Shown piece after piece: positions 1 to 6,643 of a stretch of 9,139 bases of DNA. The notes below the pieces were generated by a model, which was not told the origin of the DNA, made no database searches, and was given only the letters and a program-made list of their open reading frames with translations. The DNA is taken from the NCBI GenBank assembly GCA_001563325.1, contig LRSK01000004.1:1-9139 (forward strand), in the 5' to 3' direction. Numbering within the stretch: the first letter of the stretch is position 1; each line of letters begins with the position of its first letter. This stretch comes from Candidatus Thorarchaeota archaeon SMTZ1-83. GTDB lineage: Archaea > Asgardarchaeota > Thorarchaeia > Thorarchaeales > Thorarchaeaceae. A program made the translations under genes and the position numbers.

Positions 1-11
1 CCCAAAGCCTC

Positions 12-1175
12 ATGATTCTGATGGTTTCGCCGAGAGACACTCTAAATGCATTAGAGGACCATCTAGCGGCGAATCCAGATGATGCCTCGGCCTGGAATGC
101 AAAGGGAGTAGTCCTTGCTGGAATGGAGATGTTCGGCGACGCTCTGCGAAGCCTCAACCAGGCAATCCAACTAGACCCGGAGATGTCTGAGGCCCATGTC
201 AATCGCGGGAGGGTACTCTTGGCGCTTGGTCCAGAAAAGGCGAAAAAGGCTTTGAAAGCATTTGAGAGGGCATTGAGTCTTTCCCCCGATGACCTCAGAA
301 TACTACATGACAAAGCACAGGCTCTTCATATTCTGGGACGTTCCCAGGATGAATTGGAGTGCTACAAGAGAATCACCGAGTCTTTGACTGACGAACCGGC
401 AGTCTGGGTCCGCAAAGGCGACATTGAGCTAGAATTGGGGCGTTTCAAAGCGGCGGTGGCCAGCTATTCTCATGCATTGTCCCTGGATTCCAATCTGGCG
501 TCTGCCCTTGTACATCAGGCCATCGCTCTCTCACTTCAGAGCAAATGGAAGGAGGCAATCAAATCCGCAGAACAGGCGTCAAAGATTGCTCCGGACGACG
601 TTGAGGTCTGGCGTGTCTTGGCTGACGTAAGCCTTCGTGCTGAGCGACACCGGTCTGCGATGAAGGCATTGAAGAAGGCCTACGAGATTGATCCTGCCGA
701 TGCATCCATTGCCAATACCATGGGGATGGTGGAGTACAGGGCTGGAAGACTCAAAGATGCTGTCAAGCATTTTCGAAGTGCGCTGGTTCGTGATAAGAAG
801 CACACTTCTGCTCTGCGAAATCTCGGCTTCACTCTGATGGAGCTGGAAGAATGGGCAGAAGCCAGAACGGCATGGGACCGGCTCACGTCGATTGTCAAGA
901 ACGACCCCGACTTGTTTGATGCACAGGCGACGAACTACGCGCGACTTGAAGAATTCTGTTCTGCCTCCGCAACTTGGGAACGAGCACGCAAGCTCTACAA
1001 GAAGAAAGGTGATGAGAAGGAGGCGGAACGAGTCACAAGACTAGGCAGGGCGGCTCGAATAAACTGCTCGCGCCAGAAGAAGGCAGCAAAGGCTGAGAGA
1101 GCGCGCGAGAAGGCAACCCGATCCTTCTCAGACCGTTTCGAGCTGCGAAAGAAGAAGACCAAAGGCAACCACTGA
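12..1175 (+). CDS. Large TPR-repeat protein with basic C-terminal tail
   Basis: The 387-residue protein is built almost wholly of tetratricopeptide repeats. I can lay out nine consecutive units of about 34 residues at 25-58, 59-94, 95-128, 129-162, 163-196, 197-230, 231-264, 265-298 and 299-336. They carry the usual pattern of W/L, G/A, Y/L, A and P at the helix turns. The last 51 residues are strongly basic and probably helical (KKAAKAERAREK, then ELRKKKTKGNH). No signal peptide or membrane segment is visible, so it should be cytoplasmic. TPR arrays are protein-binding scaffolds; the partner cannot be read from sequence. The start is uncertain: ATG codons lie at 12 and 21, and the frame stays open to the left edge, so the gene could begin slightly outside the window. 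It converges on another, much smaller TPR gene 27 bases downstream. Confidence 0.9.
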   Translation: MILMVSPRDTLNALEDHLAANPDDASAWNAKGVVLAGMEMFGDALRSLNQAIQLDPEMSEAHVNRGRVLLALGPEKAKKALKAFERALSLSPDDLRILHDKAQALHILGRSQDELECYKRITESLTDEPAVWVRKGDIELELGRFKAAVASYSHALSLDSNLASALVHQAIALSLQSKWKEAIKSAEQASKIAPDDVEVWRVLADVSLRAERHRSAMKALKKAYEIDPADASIANTMGMVEYRAGRLKDAVKHFRSALVRDKKHTSALRNLGFTLMELEEWAEARTAWDRLTSIVKNDPDLFDAQATNYARLEEFCSASATWERARKLYKKKGDEKEAERVTRLGRAARINCSRQKKAAKAERAREKATRSFSDRFELRKKKTKGNH

Positions 1176-1202
1176 TTGTCGGTAGAATCACCGAGATTCC
1201 AG

Positions 1203-1520
1203 CTACGCCTCATCAGCTGCTAGACGGTACGCTTCAGTGGCACGTTCTGAATCCCCGAGGATAGTATAGACATCACCAAGTTTCTCCCAACCCTTTGATA
1301 TGTCCGGGCGAAGTGTGACAGCAGTCACTAGTGCGTCAGCCGCGTCATCATACCGCCTTGATTTTGCAAGAAGCCCGCCGTAGTAGACCCAGCCTTCATA
1401 GTCGTCTGGGCGATTTACAAGAATGTGTGAAATCATCTGTATCATCAATGAGGGGAATATGATAGGCGTCGCTGCTGCTGCGAGGAAGATCAGTGCTATT
1501 ATCGCCAACTCGATTATCAT
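1203..1520 (-). CDS. Small membrane-anchored TPR protein
   Basis: This 105-residue protein starts with a short hydrophobic stretch (about residues 5-22, LAIIALIFLAAAATPIIF) that should be a single membrane anchor. A second apolar stretch (24-35) and two TPR units (41-74 and 75-105) follow. The TPR units show the W-G-L-Y-A-A-P spacing typical of the repeat (W44, G48, A60, P72; W78, G82). The likely topology is an N-terminal anchor with the TPR pair on one face of the membrane; which face is not clear. The ATG at 1520 is the only good start, and a TATA-like GTATAG lies about 20 bases before it. It is the last gene of the minus-strand block, 50 bases after the hydrolase gene, and converges on the large TPR gene. 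Its function is unknown; it may recruit a soluble partner to the membrane. Confidence 0.8.
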   Translation of the reverse strand: MIIELAIIALIFLAAAATPIIFPSLMIQMISHILVNRPDDYEGWVYYGGLLAKSRRYDDAADALVTAVTLRPDISKGWEKLGDVYTILGDSERATEAYRLAADEA

Positions 1521-1570
1521 CTGCCGTTCAACTCAGTCCTATACCGCACATCCAATAGCGCATTTGACAC

Positions 1571-2386
1571 TTATCGACTTTCGGACGGGTCGTCAAAGAT
1601 GATTGAACGAATCACGTAGTCAATTCCGAACCGGCCTTTGGTCATCTCAACGTACCATGGACGTTCAATCTTAAGGTCGTCTATTATCTCAGGGACTGAA
1701 CGTCCCTTGGCGTGCAGCTTCCTCACTTTGGTCCTAAGATCCTTGAGGTAATCTATCCGAGTTTGAATGTGCTCGCGGGGTCTCTCTAGTGGTCCACCAT
1801 GACTGTCAAACAGTACGTTGAGATTGAGGGCTTGTATTCTCTCCAAGGTAGCGATGGTTTCGGGAATGTTCTCATCAGGCATTGATAGCTGCTTCCTTGA
1901 AGGAAGAGGGACTGCGTCGGCTGAGAAGAGCCAACCTCTCCTGCTCTCATAGAAACCGACCATGTCCTTGTTATGACCGGGAAGCGCAATGACCTCAAAT
2001 TCCAAGCCATTCACTGTGAAGTGGTCAGGCATTGGTGAGACTGCCTTGACTGGTTCTGGCTGACCCCAGACCATCACAAAGAAGTCCGGCAAGACTTCGG
2101 GGTTCTTGATTGCATCACTCACTGGCGGGGTCGCGTATATAGTGGCGCTCTCTTCAAGGGCCGAACAGCATCCACTATGGTCCTCGTGAGCGTGGGAAAC
2201 GTATACGTGCTTGACTGGATTACCAGATATGAACTCCATAAACTCCTCTATTGCATTGGGACATCCAGCGTCGAAGAGAGTGTCACGTATCAGATATGAA
2301 TAAGCCCAGATGATGACCCTGCCATCTATCTCCGTTCCTGTCTTGATGCAGGTGACTGTGTCATCGTACGGCACAATCTCAATCAT
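1571..2386 (-). CDS. Metallo-beta-lactamase-fold hydrolase
   Basis: This 271-residue protein has the complete metal-binding set of the metallo-beta-lactamase superfamily. It shows the HAHEDH motif at residues 65-70 (H65, H67, D69, H70), H138 in LPGHNKD, the bridging D157 in FSADAVP, and H196 in DSHGG. These residues normally hold two metal ions, usually zinc or iron, that activate water. About 70 residues after H196 form a helical C-terminal part ending FGIDYVIRSIIF, as in hydroxyacylglutathione hydrolase- and lactonase-like branches of the family. The substrate cannot be assigned; thioester, lactone or phosphodiester hydrolysis are all possible. There is no signal peptide, so it is cytoplasmic. 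The ATG at 2386 has no SD, but a TATA-like box lies about 30 bases upstream, suggesting its own promoter and a very short leader. Confidence 0.92.
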   Translation of the reverse strand: MIEIVPYDDTVTCIKTGTEIDGRVIIWAYSYLIRDTLFDAGCPNAIEEFMEFISGNPVKHVYVSHAHEDHSGCCSALEESATIYATPPVSDAIKNPEVLPDFFVMVWGQPEPVKAVSPMPDHFTVNGLEFEVIALPGHNKDMVGFYESRRGWLFSADAVPLPSRKQLSMPDENIPETIATLERIQALNLNVLFDSHGGPLERPREHIQTRIDYLKDLRTKVRKLHAKGRSVPEIIDDLKIERPWYVEMTKGRFGIDYVIRSIIFDDPSESR

Positions 2387-2411
2387 GACTCTGACCGTGT
2401 GAATTCCTCAA

Positions 2412-2422
2412 ATTGTATACTT
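2412..2422 (-). promoter_or_regulatory. TATA-like box for the MBL hydrolase gene
   Basis: The minus strand reads AGTATACAATT, with the TATA core centred about 30 bases before the ATG at 2386 and a purine-rich stretch (CCGA) just upstream that could serve as a BRE. The distance fits an archaeal promoter giving a leader of only a few bases. This is judged by eye. Confidence 0.35.
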
Positions 2423-2457
2423 CGGTTGGGGCTGGGAGGGTATTGCGAAGCCTGAAC

Positions 2458-3573
2458 TTATGTGACAAGCATAGGAGGGGCGAACTCTCTGAGGCGCCTG
2501 AGTGCGACAACTCTATCTCTCCTACCTAACTTCGCATCGTTCAGAGCCTGTTCCATGAACTGAATCGCCTTGTCATAGTCCTCTCGCGGAACCGGAAATG
2601 GCACCCCATCTTTACCACCAAATGCGAAGGTCATGCGGACCGGGTCAGCCCACGAAGGTGCAGATCCAAAGATCATCTCCGAGATCAGGGACAGACCTCT
2701 CACAGTGGCGGGTCCCACTCCATCCATGAACAAGAAGTCTTCGTAGCCAGAGGGTTGGGTCTCATATGCTCTTCTGACAGCATTCCAGTTCATCCTTCTT
2801 GGAATGACCTTGTAGGATGGCAGCTCGAGGCTCTGTCCGTCACCCTCTATCCAGGGTATGAGAGTGGTCTCTCCATAGGCCTTGATGTCCTCGAAGAGGC
2901 GCATCACACGACGAGGTTCTTCTCTTACAACGTCCAACGTTGTCCTTCTACAGAGATCCGATTTCTTTGATGTCAAGTCCAGGGTCATCTTTCTCGTATG
3001 ACCCGAGATTATCCCGGTGTGAGGCTCCTCGATGTAGCTCTCAACCTGCTCCGAAGTCCAGTGGTATCTTCTGGCATCATCTGATCTGCTGTCCATTCCC
3101 TGTTGAACGACAGTCCAGTTCTCTTCGCTATCCACAAAGAAGAGATGCTGGTAGAGCTGATATCCATCCTGCACAGCAGCATTGTCAACCTTTGCTACAG
3201 CCTTGCTTATCTCTGACAACCCGAACCCGTCAAGACCAAAGTCTTCCAACGCCCGAAGCTGATCAGGCACTCGCCTTGAAGCAAGCCCTTTGCCCCCAAC
3301 ACCTACGAGACCGTGCTTCTCCCAGCTCAACACGGACTTCAAGACCCCGCAGGTGACGGTCGTGCTTCCACTCGAGTCCCAGTCATAACCAAGCACATTG
3401 GACAAAGCCTGGAAATAGACTGGATCAGAGAGCCGTTTCAGCAGCTCAAGTGTACCGTACTCATCCACCACAAACTCGCAGATTGCACTGGCCATGGGCA
3501 TCATTCGCTTCACTAGCCAGTGTGGTGCCTTCCCCGGATGCAGCTTGAGATCCGCGACACCTGCTCTTTTCAA
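2458..3573 (-). CDS. DUF763 family protein
   Basis: The protein belongs to the DUF763 (COG1415) family of archaea and some bacteria, whose function I do not know. With a TTG start at 3573 it has 371 residues. It shows the family's opening (KRAGVADLKLHPGKAPHWL, residues 2-20), then DSSGSTTVTCGVLKSVL (66-82), DGYQLYQHLFF (136-146), WTVVQQGM (153-160), EPHTGI (183-188), MDGVGPATVRGL (283-294) and FAFGGKDGVPFPV (316-328). The GVGPATVRGL stretch resembles a helix-hairpin-helix turn, which hints at nucleic-acid contact. The frame extends upstream to a GTG at 3621 (387 residues). I prefer the TTG because family members usually begin right at this conserved opening and because a TATA-like box lies inside the extra 5' stretch. 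No membrane segment is visible. The upstream gene on the same strand is DUF3795, about 90 bases away, so a separate transcript is possible. Confidence 0.88.
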   Translation of the reverse strand: MKRAGVADLKLHPGKAPHWLVKRMMPMASAICEFVVDEYGTLELLKRLSDPVYFQALSNVLGYDWDSSGSTTVTCGVLKSVLSWEKHGLVGVGGKGLASRRVPDQLRALEDFGLDGFGLSEISKAVAKVDNAAVQDGYQLYQHLFFVDSEENWTVVQQGMDSRSDDARRYHWTSEQVESYIEEPHTGIISGHTRKMTLDLTSKKSDLCRRTTLDVVREEPRRVMRLFEDIKAYGETTLIPWIEGDGQSLELPSYKVIPRRMNWNAVRRAYETQPSGYEDFLFMDGVGPATVRGLSLISEMIFGSAPSWADPVRMTFAFGGKDGVPFPVPREDYDKAIQFMEQALNDAKLGRRDRVVALRRLREFAPPMLVT

Positions 3574-3607
3574 TCCAGTATCGCCTGTGTTCTGTGTTGA
3601 TAGCGAG

Positions 3608-3615
3608 TAAATAAG
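3608..3615 (-). promoter_or_regulatory. TATA-like box supporting the TTG start of the DUF763 gene
   Basis: The minus strand reads CTTATTTA about 35-42 bases before the TTG at 3573. It lies inside the reading frame if the upstream GTG at 3621 were used. A transcript starting about 26 bases downstream of the box would begin near 3585, after the GTG but before the TTG. The box is weak on its own; its value is in agreeing with the protein-family start. Confidence 0.28.
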
Positions 3616-3650
3616 CACCACAGGAATCCGAAACTAATCCTGAAGACCTC

Positions 3651-3664
3651 GCGCCAACGGGCGC
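3651..3664 (-). terminator. GC-rich hairpin at the 3' end of the DUF3795 gene
   Basis: GCGCC and GGCGC form a perfect 5-bp stem around a 4-base loop, overlapping the last base of the DUF3795 stop codon. No run of T follows on the minus strand (it continues GAGGTCTTC), so it is not a classic intrinsic terminator. It may still pause polymerase or protect the 3' end, or it may be chance. Confidence 0.25.
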
Positions 3665-4026
3665 TATACTAGCTCGGCACGAATCGCTTCGAGTCGCTTG
3701 ATATTGTGTTCCCCTGACTGCTTGACTTTGTCGCAGATGAAGTCATCACAGTGTGCACAGGTTTCGACTCCCCGCCCAATGCCGCAGGCTCTCATAGGAC
3801 AGTCTGCACACCATTTGAAATGAGGCCCCTCTTCCGACTTGCATCCAAGGCAGTTGATGTCTGAAGGAACAACGGAATAATCAGGGCTATTCCATTTCTG
3901 AGCCGCTTCTATTCGCAGTTCCTCGCTGCCGGTAGCATATGCCTTGAATGCGTAACAGTCAGCACAGTCCAGACCACAGTACGCAAGTAGGTTCTCTGTC
4001 ATATCATGTTTGCTGAGAGAAGCCAT
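3664..4026 (-). CDS. DUF3795 cysteine-rich protein
   Basis: This 120-residue protein has eleven cysteines in pairs and triplets: C17/C21/C24 in YCGLDCADC, C59/C62 in CLGC, C73/C76/C81 in CADCPMRAC, and C90/C93/C98 in CAHCDDFIC. The opening YCGLDC-x2-C and the later CxxC knuckles are typical of DUF3795, a small prokaryotic family of unknown function. The spacing is that of a metal-binding protein, most likely zinc; an iron-sulfur centre is possible but unproven. There is no signal peptide, so it is cytoplasmic. The ATG at 4026 is the natural start, just ahead of the first cysteine motif. It lies 32 bases after the AlkD-like gene on the same strand, so the two are likely co-transcribed. No SD is visible before it, and a weak TTTAG lies about 34 bases upstream. 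Confidence 0.85.
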   Translation of the reverse strand: MASLSKHDMTENLLAYCGLDCADCYAFKAYATGSEELRIEAAQKWNSPDYSVVPSDINCLGCKSEEGPHFKWCADCPMRACGIGRGVETCAHCDDFICDKVKQSGEHNIKRLEAIRAELV

Positions 4027-4058
4027 GCTTAAAAGCTGAACAGATGGCTGAAAGTACT

Positions 4059-4742
4059 CTAAAGCTTCTTACTTCCCTCTCTGAGGGCCAGCTTTGTCAT
4101 CGCGACCCTGTTCTCTTCTATGAAGCCTCTTACGATTTCAGGCTCACGCTTGCTGAGCTCTCTCAAAACCCAGCCGACGGCCTTGCCAACGAAGAACTCC
4201 TTGTCAGAGAGATGGGGCTTCATAGCTCTCAGTATCCAGTCTGTGTATTCGGCTTTATGGAATCCTTTCTTAGATAGGTGAAGGTAGGGAACTACAGTAG
4301 CTCTACGACGCCAGATATTCTCACTCTTCCACCAAGAGGCTATACTTTCCTGAATAGACCAGTCACGGATTAGCAGCGTTCCCAGACAAATGATGCATAG
4401 AGGGTCAGTGAGGGCCCATGTATCAACGTCATCGATCATATCTGAGATCATCTGAAGTGCAACAGACTTGTCACCCTTCGCTGAATACTTCTCCATGATT
4501 TCGATTGCAGCAAGTCTGAAGTCGAAAACCTCTTCCTTCCAGAGCAGGTCTATGATTTGTGGGAGCTCGTCCACAGCAAGACCGCGGATGTGTTTTCGGG
4601 CGGTCTTCCGAATCTGTGGGATTTGGATACCCAAGAAGCGTAGGGCTGATGTCTTCATGTAATTAGCTACGTGAACAGCCTTCTCACTGTCCTCTTGTCC
4701 TAGAAGATCCCCCTTTAGAACGTCGGCAATGGCCGCACTCAT
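4059..4742 (-). CDS. AlkD-like DNA alkylation repair protein (HEAT-like)
   Basis: This all-helical protein of the DNA alkylation repair family (AlkC/AlkD, PF08713) has 227 residues from the ATG at 4742. AlkD enzymes remove cationic alkylated bases such as 3- and 7-alkylpurines using a stack of HEAT-like helical pairs, without flipping the base into a pocket. The residues known from Bacillus cereus AlkD appear in place: W109 and D113 in DTWALTD, an arginine in WRRRATVVPYL (R146 or R147) and a tryptophan in KAVGWVLRELSK (W191). It is therefore likely to be catalytically competent; the substrate range is inferred. The frame can also start at a GTG two codons upstream (4748). I chose the ATG because a TATA-like box sits 26 bases before it, as expected for a leaderless mRNA. 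It heads the left minus-strand block. Confidence 0.88.
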   Translation of the reverse strand: MSAAIADVLKGDLLGQEDSEKAVHVANYMKTSALRFLGIQIPQIRKTARKHIRGLAVDELPQIIDLLWKEEVFDFRLAAIEIMEKYSAKGDKSVALQMISDMIDDVDTWALTDPLCIICLGTLLIRDWSIQESIASWWKSENIWRRRATVVPYLHLSKKGFHKAEYTDWILRAMKPHLSDKEFFVGKAVGWVLRELSKREPEIVRGFIEENRVAMTKLALREGSKKL

Positions 4743-4887
4743 GCGCACATTCAGAGCGACTCACGATAAATGCTTGTCTGCATCTCTCACTTGAAAGTGC
4801 TCTTCAAGCAATCCTTTTATTCGCTCGAACCCATGTGTGACCGCTAGTGCGTCTGGCAGAATTCTGATATCGTTGGGTTGGTAGCAC
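4743..4887. other. Divergent intergenic region between alkD-like and thioredoxin-fold genes
   Basis: This 145-base region separates the two divergent transcription units. It holds the AlkD-side TATA-like box (4765-4773) and, on the plus strand, CTTTTATT at 4813-4820, about 70 bases before the thioredoxin-fold start. The octamer ATGTGTGA occurs twice, at 4833 and as the start of the gene at 4888. The first copy opens only a four-codon frame (4833-4847). No SD precedes 4888. I see no RNA gene here. Confidence 0.5.
4765..4773 (-). promoter_or_regulatory. TATA-like box for the AlkD-like gene
   Basis: The minus strand reads GCATTTATC, with TTTAT centred 26 bases before the ATG at 4742. This is the standard archaeal TATA-to-start distance and would give a leaderless transcript beginning at that ATG. 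It is the best-placed promoter candidate in the window. Confidence 0.42.
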
Positions 4888-5427
4888 ATGTGTGAGAAGG
4901 TTGACTGGGACAGTGCGGTAGAGTACAGCAAGTTCCTGAAGAATGCTCGAGAGAACGTTGAGCTCATGAAGGCGCGATTCAACGACCTCATGCTTAGCGA
5001 AACCGAGCAGGAAACCCTAAACAGCATTCAGAATGAGATTAGGATTCTAGTGATTGGTACAGACCGATGCAACGACACCGCAGGCAACTTGCCAGTTCTT
5101 GCCCGAATGGCATCTCTCGCTCCAAAGATCAAGCTCAGACTGCTTGACAGTGACAAGAATGCGAGCCTCCACGAACAGTACAAGGTGAATGGCAAGAGAA
5201 AGACACCCGTCGTCCTTTTCATGAGCGAAGAGAATGACGAGCTCTGCAGATGGGTAGAACGGCCTAGTGCCGCCTATAAACTGGTCAATGAAGCAGCCAC
5301 TCCGTCACTTGCTGATCGCAGAAAGTCCCTCAAGAGTCTCTACAGCGACCCTGAGATTCTCCGTCAGAGCCTTGGAGAATTCATGAGACTCCTGGTGAGA
5401 GCTGACTACGTTCTAGGGCGGGCATGA
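4888..5427 (+). CDS. Thioredoxin-fold protein with altered active site (CNDT)
   Basis: This 179-residue protein resembles the thioredoxin family PF14595 (Thioredoxin_9). A helical N-terminal part (1-48) is followed by the strand RILVIGTD, the active-site region RCNDTAGNLPVLARMA (60-75), IKLRLLDSDKN (81-91) and QYKVNGKRKTPVVLFM (97-112), where T106-P107 is the conserved cis-proline. The C-terminal part is helical. Related proteins usually carry WCGDC or a similar CxxC pair; here the stretch is RCNDT, so only C61 remains and Thr64 stands at the resolving position. The other cysteines are C2 and C120. Normal dithiol exchange is therefore unlikely unless C120 takes part. There is no signal peptide. 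An in-frame stop just upstream fixes the ATG at 4888. priL follows 54 bases downstream with its own TATA-like box. Confidence 0.82.
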   Translation: MCEKVDWDSAVEYSKFLKNARENVELMKARFNDLMLSETEQETLNSIQNEIRILVIGTDRCNDTAGNLPVLARMASLAPKIKLRLLDSDKNASLHEQYKVNGKRKTPVVLFMSEENDELCRWVERPSAAYKLVNEAATPSLADRRKSLKSLYSDPEILRQSLGEFMRLLVRADYVLGRA

Positions 5428-5454
5428 TAGATGCTGCCCAACCGGCCTTGAGGA

Positions 5455-5465
5455 CACTTTATTTG
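5455..5465 (+). promoter_or_regulatory. TATA-like box for priL
   Basis: CACTTTATTTG has its core TTTATTT centred about 21 bases before the priL ATG at 5482, slightly closer than the usual 26. No usable SD precedes the ATG; a GTGAT at 5475-5479 is only two bases away, too close. A leaderless transcript is plausible. Confidence 0.33.
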
Positions 5466-5481
5466 CTCATCTGAGTGATTC

Positions 5482-6636
5482 ATGGTCGAAGAAAGAGAGA
5501 CAGGTGCGATACACGTGGCGGCAACTCTGCAACAGCTTCGATACCCCTTCTCAATAGAGGCGCGAACCTCAAGTCAGAAGCTGGCACATGATGTCCGTGC
5601 TCTCATTCAGATTCTGGATGAACCCTCGAACAGTCAAGTCATAGATGAAGCTGAAGAACGTGTGCATGCAGCTTTGACACAATCAGAGATCAAGATTCCC
5701 CGAACCAATACAGAAGAAGCAGTACTTGTGTACCCAACGGCGCGACTCATTGTAGAGAGGATAGGCAATCCAAGGTTGAAGGAGTATCAAGCGGAGGCGG
5801 AGTCCAAGGCCGTCAACAAGCATCTGTCTACCGAGAAGGAAGCTGTTGTGATTGACCTATGCCAGTCCTCTTTAGGATGGACAGTCGAAACCGCGGGTTC
5901 GGAGAGCCAGCGTGCCAAGCTACCACTGATATTGAGAAGCTTCAACTTCCGCATAAGATTCGAGGATTACCTAGAGGTGGCGCCGAGCTTTCACAGTGAG
6001 AAATGGAAGCTGATTAATCGGCACTTGGACTCTGGGTGGGTTCCGATACGGCGGTCCGAGCTCGACAGATTGATCTCCGGAAAAGTCAAGCAGCTAATCC
6101 TTCAGAGCACAATGGATGTGCCTAGGCTACCCATGCGGCTAACAGAAGCGGTGCAGAGAATTGAGGCCGAGATCACGACACAAATCCAAGAACGCAAACC
6201 CATCGAGATAACGGGAGATGTCACAACTGCATTTCCTCCATGCATCTCTCAAATGTACCAAGACTCCCTTCAAGGGAAGAATCTATCCCATGATGCCCGA
6301 TTTGCGCTAGCATCGTTCCTTCTTAAGATTGGAATGACAGATGAGGATGTCATGCGCGTCTTCAAAGCGGCACCCGACTTTGTACAGAATCTTGCTCAGT
6401 ATCAGGTCCGTCATATCGCCTCTAAGTCCGCCGGAGAAGGCTACACACCTCCTGGATGCAAGAAGCTGCAAGGAAATAGCCTGTGTCCAGTATATCTCAG
6501 AACTGCTTCTGACCCTCTTTGCACTTATGTGCTACATCCGCTAGCGTTCTATGAAACGAGACTCTGGGAAATCAGCAAAGGAATAACGGATCACAGTTGG
6601 TACGCTAGGAAGAGAAAGAAACGTCAGAACCTCTAG
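5482..6636 (+). CDS. priL: DNA primase large subunit PriL
   Basis: PriL is the regulatory subunit of the archaeal/eukaryotic primase. It pairs with catalytic PriS, helps initiate the primer and carries a 4Fe-4S cluster in its C-terminal domain. This protein has 384 residues, a normal length. The N-terminal domain shows the family motifs YPTARLIVERIGN (84-96) and DYLEVAPSFHSEKWKLINR (162-180). The C-terminal domain has the four cluster cysteines: C254 in FPPCI, C326 in TPPGCKK, C335 in SLCP and C347 in DPLCTY, followed by HPLAFY. No PriS gene is in the window, as is common since the two are often unlinked in archaea. The ATG at 5482 is preceded by a TATA-like box. The stop lies 4 bases from the stop of the convergent OGG1-type gene. 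The identification is firm and is the main reason to call the window archaeal. Confidence 0.96.
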   Translation: MVEERETGAIHVAATLQQLRYPFSIEARTSSQKLAHDVRALIQILDEPSNSQVIDEAEERVHAALTQSEIKIPRTNTEEAVLVYPTARLIVERIGNPRLKEYQAEAESKAVNKHLSTEKEAVVIDLCQSSLGWTVETAGSESQRAKLPLILRSFNFRIRFEDYLEVAPSFHSEKWKLINRHLDSGWVPIRRSELDRLISGKVKQLILQSTMDVPRLPMRLTEAVQRIEAEITTQIQERKPIEITGDVTTAFPPCISQMYQDSLQGKNLSHDARFALASFLLKIGMTDEDVMRVFKAAPDFVQNLAQYQVRHIASKSAGEGYTPPGCKKLQGNSLCPVYLRTASDPLCTYVLHPLAFYETRLWEISKGITDHSWYARKRKKRQNL

Positions 6637-6643
6637 CTAGCTA
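6634..6643. repeat. Palindrome carrying both convergent stop codons
   Basis: TAGCTAGCTA is a perfect 10-base palindrome. Its left three bases are the priL stop on the plus strand, and its right three are the stop of the OGG1-type gene on the minus strand. It is short and may be chance; no T-rich tract suggests a terminator on either side. Confidence 0.4.

Noticed and set aside
2940..3356. Open frame of 138 codons on the plus strand, opposite DUF763
   Set aside because: It lies fully antisense to a well-conserved DUF763 gene, its product is rich in Ser, Pro and Arg with no recognisable domain, and no promoter or SD is seen.
4833..4847. Possible upstream mini-ORF (ATG TGT GAC CGC TAG) sharing ATGTGTGA with the thioredoxin-fold start
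   Set aside because: A transcript from the nearest TATA-like box (4813-4820) would begin near 4842, inside it, so it would not be translated; the repeat is only eight bases.
4761..5027. Minus-strand open frame of 88 codons overlapping the start of the thioredoxin-fold gene
   Set aside because: It overlaps the real gene and the divergent promoter region and has a biased Ser/Arg/Phe composition typical of an antisense shadow.
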